Origin: Bacteroidota bacterium
Lineage (GTDB): Bacteria; Bacteroidota; Bacteroidia; Chitinophagales; UBA10324
Assembly (NCBI GenBank): GCA_003455275.1
Contig: DMRR01000160.1
Location: 1-8,986 of the forward strand
Direction of reading: 5' to 3'
Length of the DNA: 8,986 nucleotides
A program made the translations under genes and the position numbers. Positions 6,716 to 8,986 of the stretch are shown here, piece by piece. Positions within the stretch are counted from its first letter, which is position 1. The number at the start of each line of letters is the position of its first letter. The notes below the pieces were generated by a model that was given only the letters and a program-made list of their open reading frames with translations, did not search any database and was not told where the DNA came from.

Positions 6716-8041
6716 TTATTTTTCATTTACCTGAACAGTCAAATATTTTTTGGTTTTATTCGAAACCGAAAAATGATGATCAACTCTTCTTCCGATTACA
6801 CAGATTATTTTTCGAAAAGAATCTTCAAGCACATATTGCTCTTCTTTTTCATTAAGTGAAAGTTTTTCACTTACAAAAAAATCGCTTAGCTTTTTCTTTT
6901 TCCCTTGCATGCCTTCCGGATGAAAATAATCACCTGCTTTCCATGGGCGCAGGATTACAGGTGCATTAATTTTATCTGCATCTAATTCTAACAATCCGTT
7001 TCGGTTCCTGGAGGTGGCGGACTTCAGGCGGATTTCAATTTCAAATTTTCCTGCGGAATATTTTTTATCCCCCAATTCATTAATTAAATAAACAGGAAAT
7101 TCAGTTTTTTGACTTGAAAGGATTATTAATCTGTTTCGGTCTAACACTACACGGTGAGTTGCAGAAAAAAATTCTTTTCCGCTTTCATTCAATAAAGAAT
7201 CAAATAATTGTTCAACTATCGATTCATCAAAATTGTATGCATTTAAAATTTCATAAAGCAGTGTCCTCGGTGATTTATTGGATAGCAAAGAGGCAATATT
7301 CAATTCCGGGTTTCCATTTCTTACCGAAATAATTTTTTTCTTTCTACCTGAAATTGCCTCATTAAATAAGTCTTCGGCTTCTGTAAAGTGCTGAATATTT
7401 TTTGAAAAAGTTTTTGAAAAGGATGGATTCAGTTCCTCGAAAAGAGGAATAATTTTTTTTCGGATAAAATTCCTTTGATAATCTGTTTTAAGATTTGAAA
7501 GGTCTTCACGAAAAAATATTTTGTTGTCTTTAGCAAATTTTTCAATATCAGATTTATTACTGAATAACAGAGGCCTGATTATTTTTCCTTGATGTGGCTG
7601 TATACCATGCAATCCATGAATGCCTGTTCCTTTTATCAGGTTTAACAAAACAGTTTCGATTGAATCATCCTGGTGGTGAGCGGTCAGAATGAAATGAAAT
7701 TTGTACTGTGCCCTTATTTTTTCCAGCCATTCATACCTGAGTTTACGCGCAGCCATTTGAATGGAAATTTTTTGTTGACTTGCAACTTCCTTTGTATTAA
7801 AACGCTCTGTAAAAAACTGTGATTGAAAATTAGCGGCTTGTTCTTTTACAAATTGTTCATCGGCATCAGACTCAACTCCGCGCAAATTGAAATTGCAATG
7901 CGCAATGGCATAGTGTTGGAAATAGTCTGAGCAAAGTTTTAATAACACCATGGAATCTACACCACCACTAACTGCAATTAATACCGGGGTAGCTTTAGTT
8001 ATTTTTAATACAGAAAGTGATTTCTGAAACTGCTTAATCAT
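6716..8041 (-). CDS. tilS: tRNA(Ile)-lysidine synthase TilS
   Basis: TilS attaches lysine to the wobble C34 of tRNA-Ile(CAU), using ATP, so that the tRNA reads AUA instead of AUG; it is normally essential. The 441-residue protein has the N-terminal PP-loop ATPase with SGGVDS at 25-30, HCNFNLRG (48-55), TAHHQDDSIET (120-130) and RNFIRKKIIPLF (190-201). A middle helical region (about 205-300) follows, then the C-terminal TilS substrate-binding domain with ILRPWKAGDYFHP (363-375) and KKKKLSDFFV (381-390). This is the full-length, two-part form as in E. coli (432 residues). The ATG at 8041 is the natural start, 15 codons before the beta strand that precedes the PP-loop. The gene diverges from the EGF-like lipoprotein gene. 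A weak -7 candidate, TACATTCG on the minus strand (8054-8047), differs from consensus by one base and lies very close to the start. Confidence 0.96.
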   Translation of the reverse strand: MIKQFQKSLSVLKITKATPVLIAVSGGVDSMVLLKLCSDYFQHYAIAHCNFNLRGVESDADEQFVKEQAANFQSQFFTERFNTKEVASQQKISIQMAARKLRYEWLEKIRAQYKFHFILTAHHQDDSIETVLLNLIKGTGIHGLHGIQPHQGKIIRPLLFSNKSDIEKFAKDNKIFFREDLSNLKTDYQRNFIRKKIIPLFEELNPSFSKTFSKNIQHFTEAEDLFNEAISGRKKKIISVRNGNPELNIASLLSNKSPRTLLYEILNAYNFDESIVEQLFDSLLNESGKEFFSATHRVVLDRNRLIILSSQKTEFPVYLINELGDKKYSAGKFEIEIRLKSATSRNRNGLLELDADKINAPVILRPWKAGDYFHPEGMQGKKKKLSDFFVSEKLSLNEKEEQYVLEDSFRKIICVIGRRVDHHFSVSNKTKKYLTVQVNEK

Positions 8042-8097
8042 TACAACGAATGTAATTAGGTGTGTGAGTAATTATTGTAATGAAATATCGGTTAGAC

Positions 8098-8127
8098 TTG
8101 AATGGATGAATGATACAAATATCTTTG
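8098..8127 (+). promoter_or_regulatory. Bacteroidota-type promoter for the EGF-like lipoprotein gene
   Basis: A -33 TTG (8098-8100) is followed after 19 bases by TATCTTTG (8120-8127), an exact TAnnTTTG -7 element. Transcription would begin around 8132, leaving an A-rich leader of about 35 bases before the ATG at 8167. The spacing is almost the same as in the tRNA promoter at the right end, which supports both. Confidence 0.75.
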
Positions 8128-8166
8128 CGAACGAAAAATTTAAAACCAAAAACAAATAAAAAACAA

Positions 8167-8679
8167 ATGAAAAAACTAAGTATTATTTCAGCGAGCGTGC
8201 TTCTCGTTTTAACATTGGCAATTGCCGGAGTTTACACTTCATGCACACCCGATCCATGTAAGGATGTAGTTTGTAACAATGACGGTACCTGTGTTGATGG
8301 TACATGTTCTTGCGCAACTGGTTATGAAGGAACCGATTGTTCAACTCTTTCAAGAGCTAAGGTTATTGGCGTGTGGGATGTAGCAAACAATTCATGTGCG
8401 GGATCTGGCGGATGGCAGGTTACTATAGGCGCTGGTTCTGGTGATTTGGATTTAACACTTGCAAATTTTAGCCATCTTACTTGCCTTGGCGCCGGCATTA
8501 CTGTTAATGCAACAATGACTGGAGAAAACACATTTGATATTCCTAGCCAAACTCTTTGCAGCGGAAATATCACTATCAGTGGTTCAGGTACATTTAACAG
8601 TGCTACCTCAATGACAATTACTTACACCTACAATGCAACAGGTGTTGGAGCCGGAACATGCTCTGAGGATTATAACTAA
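8167..8679 (+). CDS. Small secreted lipoprotein with EGF-like domain and unknown C-terminal domain
   Basis: This 170-residue protein begins MKKLSIISASVLLVLTLAIAG, a signal peptide, followed by VYTSC with Cys26 as probable lipidation site; the lipobox is loose, so plain secretion is possible. Residues 31-58 form an EGF-like module with six cysteines (31, 36, 42, 47, 49, 58), spaced C-x4-C-x5-C-x4-C-x-C-x8-C, including DGTCVDGTCSC and GYEGTDC. The rest (about 62-170) is a Ser/Thr/Gly-rich, probably all-beta domain, opening with VIGVWDV and holding four further cysteines (77, 106, 131, 165) that could form two disulfides. I do not recognise that domain; it has a lipocalin-like feel only. An upstream in-frame ATG at 8110 is rejected because it lies upstream of the expected transcript start. 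The gene is monocistronic, with its own promoter and a strong terminator. Likely role: cell-surface binding or structure; no enzyme motif is visible. Confidence 0.85.
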   Translation: MKKLSIISASVLLVLTLAIAGVYTSCTPDPCKDVVCNNDGTCVDGTCSCATGYEGTDCSTLSRAKVIGVWDVANNSCAGSGGWQVTIGAGSGDLDLTLANFSHLTCLGAGITVNATMTGENTFDIPSQTLCSGNITISGSGTFNSATSMTITYTYNATGVGAGTCSEDYN

Positions 8680-8703
8680 TAGTAAGCTAAAATTTTTTAT
8701 AAT

Positions 8704-8736
8704 GGCGATTGCGAATAAGCAGTCGCCTTTTTTTTT
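8704..8736 (+). terminator. Intrinsic terminator of the EGF-like lipoprotein gene
   Basis: A 9-bp GC-rich stem pairs GGCGATTGC (8704-8712) with GCAGTCGCC (8719-8727), with one T-G wobble. The loop is GAATAA, and nine T residues follow (8728-8736). It lies 25 bases after the stop codon. Confidence 0.93.
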
Positions 8737-8750
8737 GAAATTAATTTCAA
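8735..8750. repeat. Perfect 16-bp palindrome TTGAAATTAATTTCAA
   Basis: The sequence equals its own reverse complement over all 16 bases and begins inside the T-tract of the preceding terminator. It has no loop and only AT-rich pairing apart from two G-C pairs, so a protein-binding site is more plausible than an RNA hairpin. Chance is also possible in such AT-rich DNA. Confidence 0.6.
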
Positions 8751-8835
8751 TGTATCTGCCAGATAATTTAAGATAATAGTTATTCTGAAAATCACCAGCT
8801 ACTTCGGATGGAATAATGTAAACGAACCAATTCGT

Positions 8836-8877
8836 AAAAAAAGCTCTCTGAATTTTTCAGAGAGCTTTTGATTTTTT
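8836..8877. terminator. Strong bidirectional terminator-like hairpin with no obvious gene
   Basis: A perfect 14-bp stem pairs AAAAGCTCTCTGAA (8839-8852) with TTCAGAGAGCTTTT (8856-8869) around a TTT loop. On the plus strand TTTT, GA and a T6 run follow. On the minus strand the stem is followed by seven T. It is therefore shaped to stop transcription from either side. No gene ends nearby on either strand: the lipoprotein gene already has its own terminator, and the tRNA downstream points away. Confidence 0.85.
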
Positions 8878-8905
8878 AGCCTGACTAAAAAAAAATCCTT
8901 TGAAT

Positions 8906-8935
8906 TTTGACAGGTGATTTATTCATTTACATTTG
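8906..8935 (+). promoter_or_regulatory. Bacteroidota-type promoter for the tRNA
   Basis: TTTG at 8906-8909 is followed after 18 bases by TACATTTG (8928-8935), an exact TAnnTTTG -7 element. The predicted start would be around 8940, about 12 bases before the mature tRNA end, which suits a short 5' leader removed by RNase P. Confidence 0.75.
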
Positions 8936-8951
8936 CCCACCCCAATAAAAC

Positions 8952-8986
8952 GGTCCGGTAGTTTAGTTGGTTAGAATGCCGCCCTG
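8952..8986 (+). tRNA. tRNA-Asp(GTC), 5' part only, cut by window edge
   Basis: The first 35 bases of a tRNA fit the standard layout: acceptor GGTCCGG (8952-8958), TA, D stem GTTT with GAAT around the loop AGTTGGTTA, G26, anticodon stem CCGCC (8979-8983), then C32, T33 and G34 as the last base. G34 means an anticodon beginning with G. The GGTCYGGTAGTTYAGTTGGTTAGAAT pattern is that of bacterial tRNA-Asp, so GTC is the likely anticodon, but its last two bases lie outside the window. Confidence 0.85.

Larger units (their letters stand above)
8680..8951. other. Non-coding interval between the lipoprotein gene and the tRNA
   Basis: These 272 bases hold no credible coding frame. They contain the lipoprotein terminator, a 16-bp palindrome, a small ACGAA/TTCGT hairpin (8822-8835), a second strong hairpin terminator, an A/T-tract hairpin (TTTTTTAG at 8872-8879 with CTAAAAAA at 8885-8892) and the tRNA promoter. 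About 70 bases (8751-8821) remain in which I recognise nothing. Confidence 0.7.

Noticed and set aside
8110..8166. Nineteen-residue extension of the EGF-like lipoprotein from an ATG at 8110
   Set aside because: That ATG lies upstream of the -7 element and hence upstream of the expected transcript start; the signal peptide begins at the ATG at 8167.

Overview
The window looks like ordinary chromosome from a low-GC member of the Bacteroidota. Three things point there. Promoter-like sites match the Bacteroidota-type TAnnTTTG -7 element with an upstream TTG, notably before the lipoprotein gene and the tRNA. Start codons lack Shine-Dalgarno sequences and are preceded by A-rich leaders. The gene content also fits: an LpxB-containing Gram-negative set with surE next to lpxB, and a Tat-exported flavobacterial-type glycosylasparaginase. 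I cannot place it below phylum. I see no mobile element, CRISPR array or defence cassette, and no clear sign of a new multi-gene system.

Layout from left to right. A two-domain ABC-F translation ATPase on the minus strand runs off the left edge. It is followed by ccmB (heme exporter membrane subunit, minus), which is bracketed by intergenic arrays of 7-base phased repeats. A Tat-signal glycosylasparaginase (plus) then converges with lpxB. lpxB is the last gene of a tight minus-strand operon, surE, a 97-aa three-helix membrane protein of unknown function, then lpxB. thiH (plus, probable GTG start) diverges from surE and converges with tilS (minus). A small EGF-like lipoprotein gene (plus), with its own promoter and terminator, diverges from tilS. 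The right end holds about 270 non-coding bases with two intrinsic terminators, a 16-bp palindrome and a tRNA promoter, then the first 35 bases of a tRNA, most likely tRNA-Asp.

The genes serve several unrelated housekeeping jobs: lipid A synthesis (lpxB), nucleotide phosphatase activity (surE), thiamine thiazole synthesis (thiH), AUA decoding (tilS), ribosome rescue or regulation (ABC-F), cytochrome c maturation (ccmB), and periplasmic glycopeptide or asparagine-amide hydrolysis (the asparaginase). thiH and ccmB both stand apart from their usual pathway partners in this window. The least explained items are the heptad-phased repeats, the small membrane protein coupled to lpxB, the C-terminal domain of the EGF-like lipoprotein, and the double-terminator interval before the tRNA.
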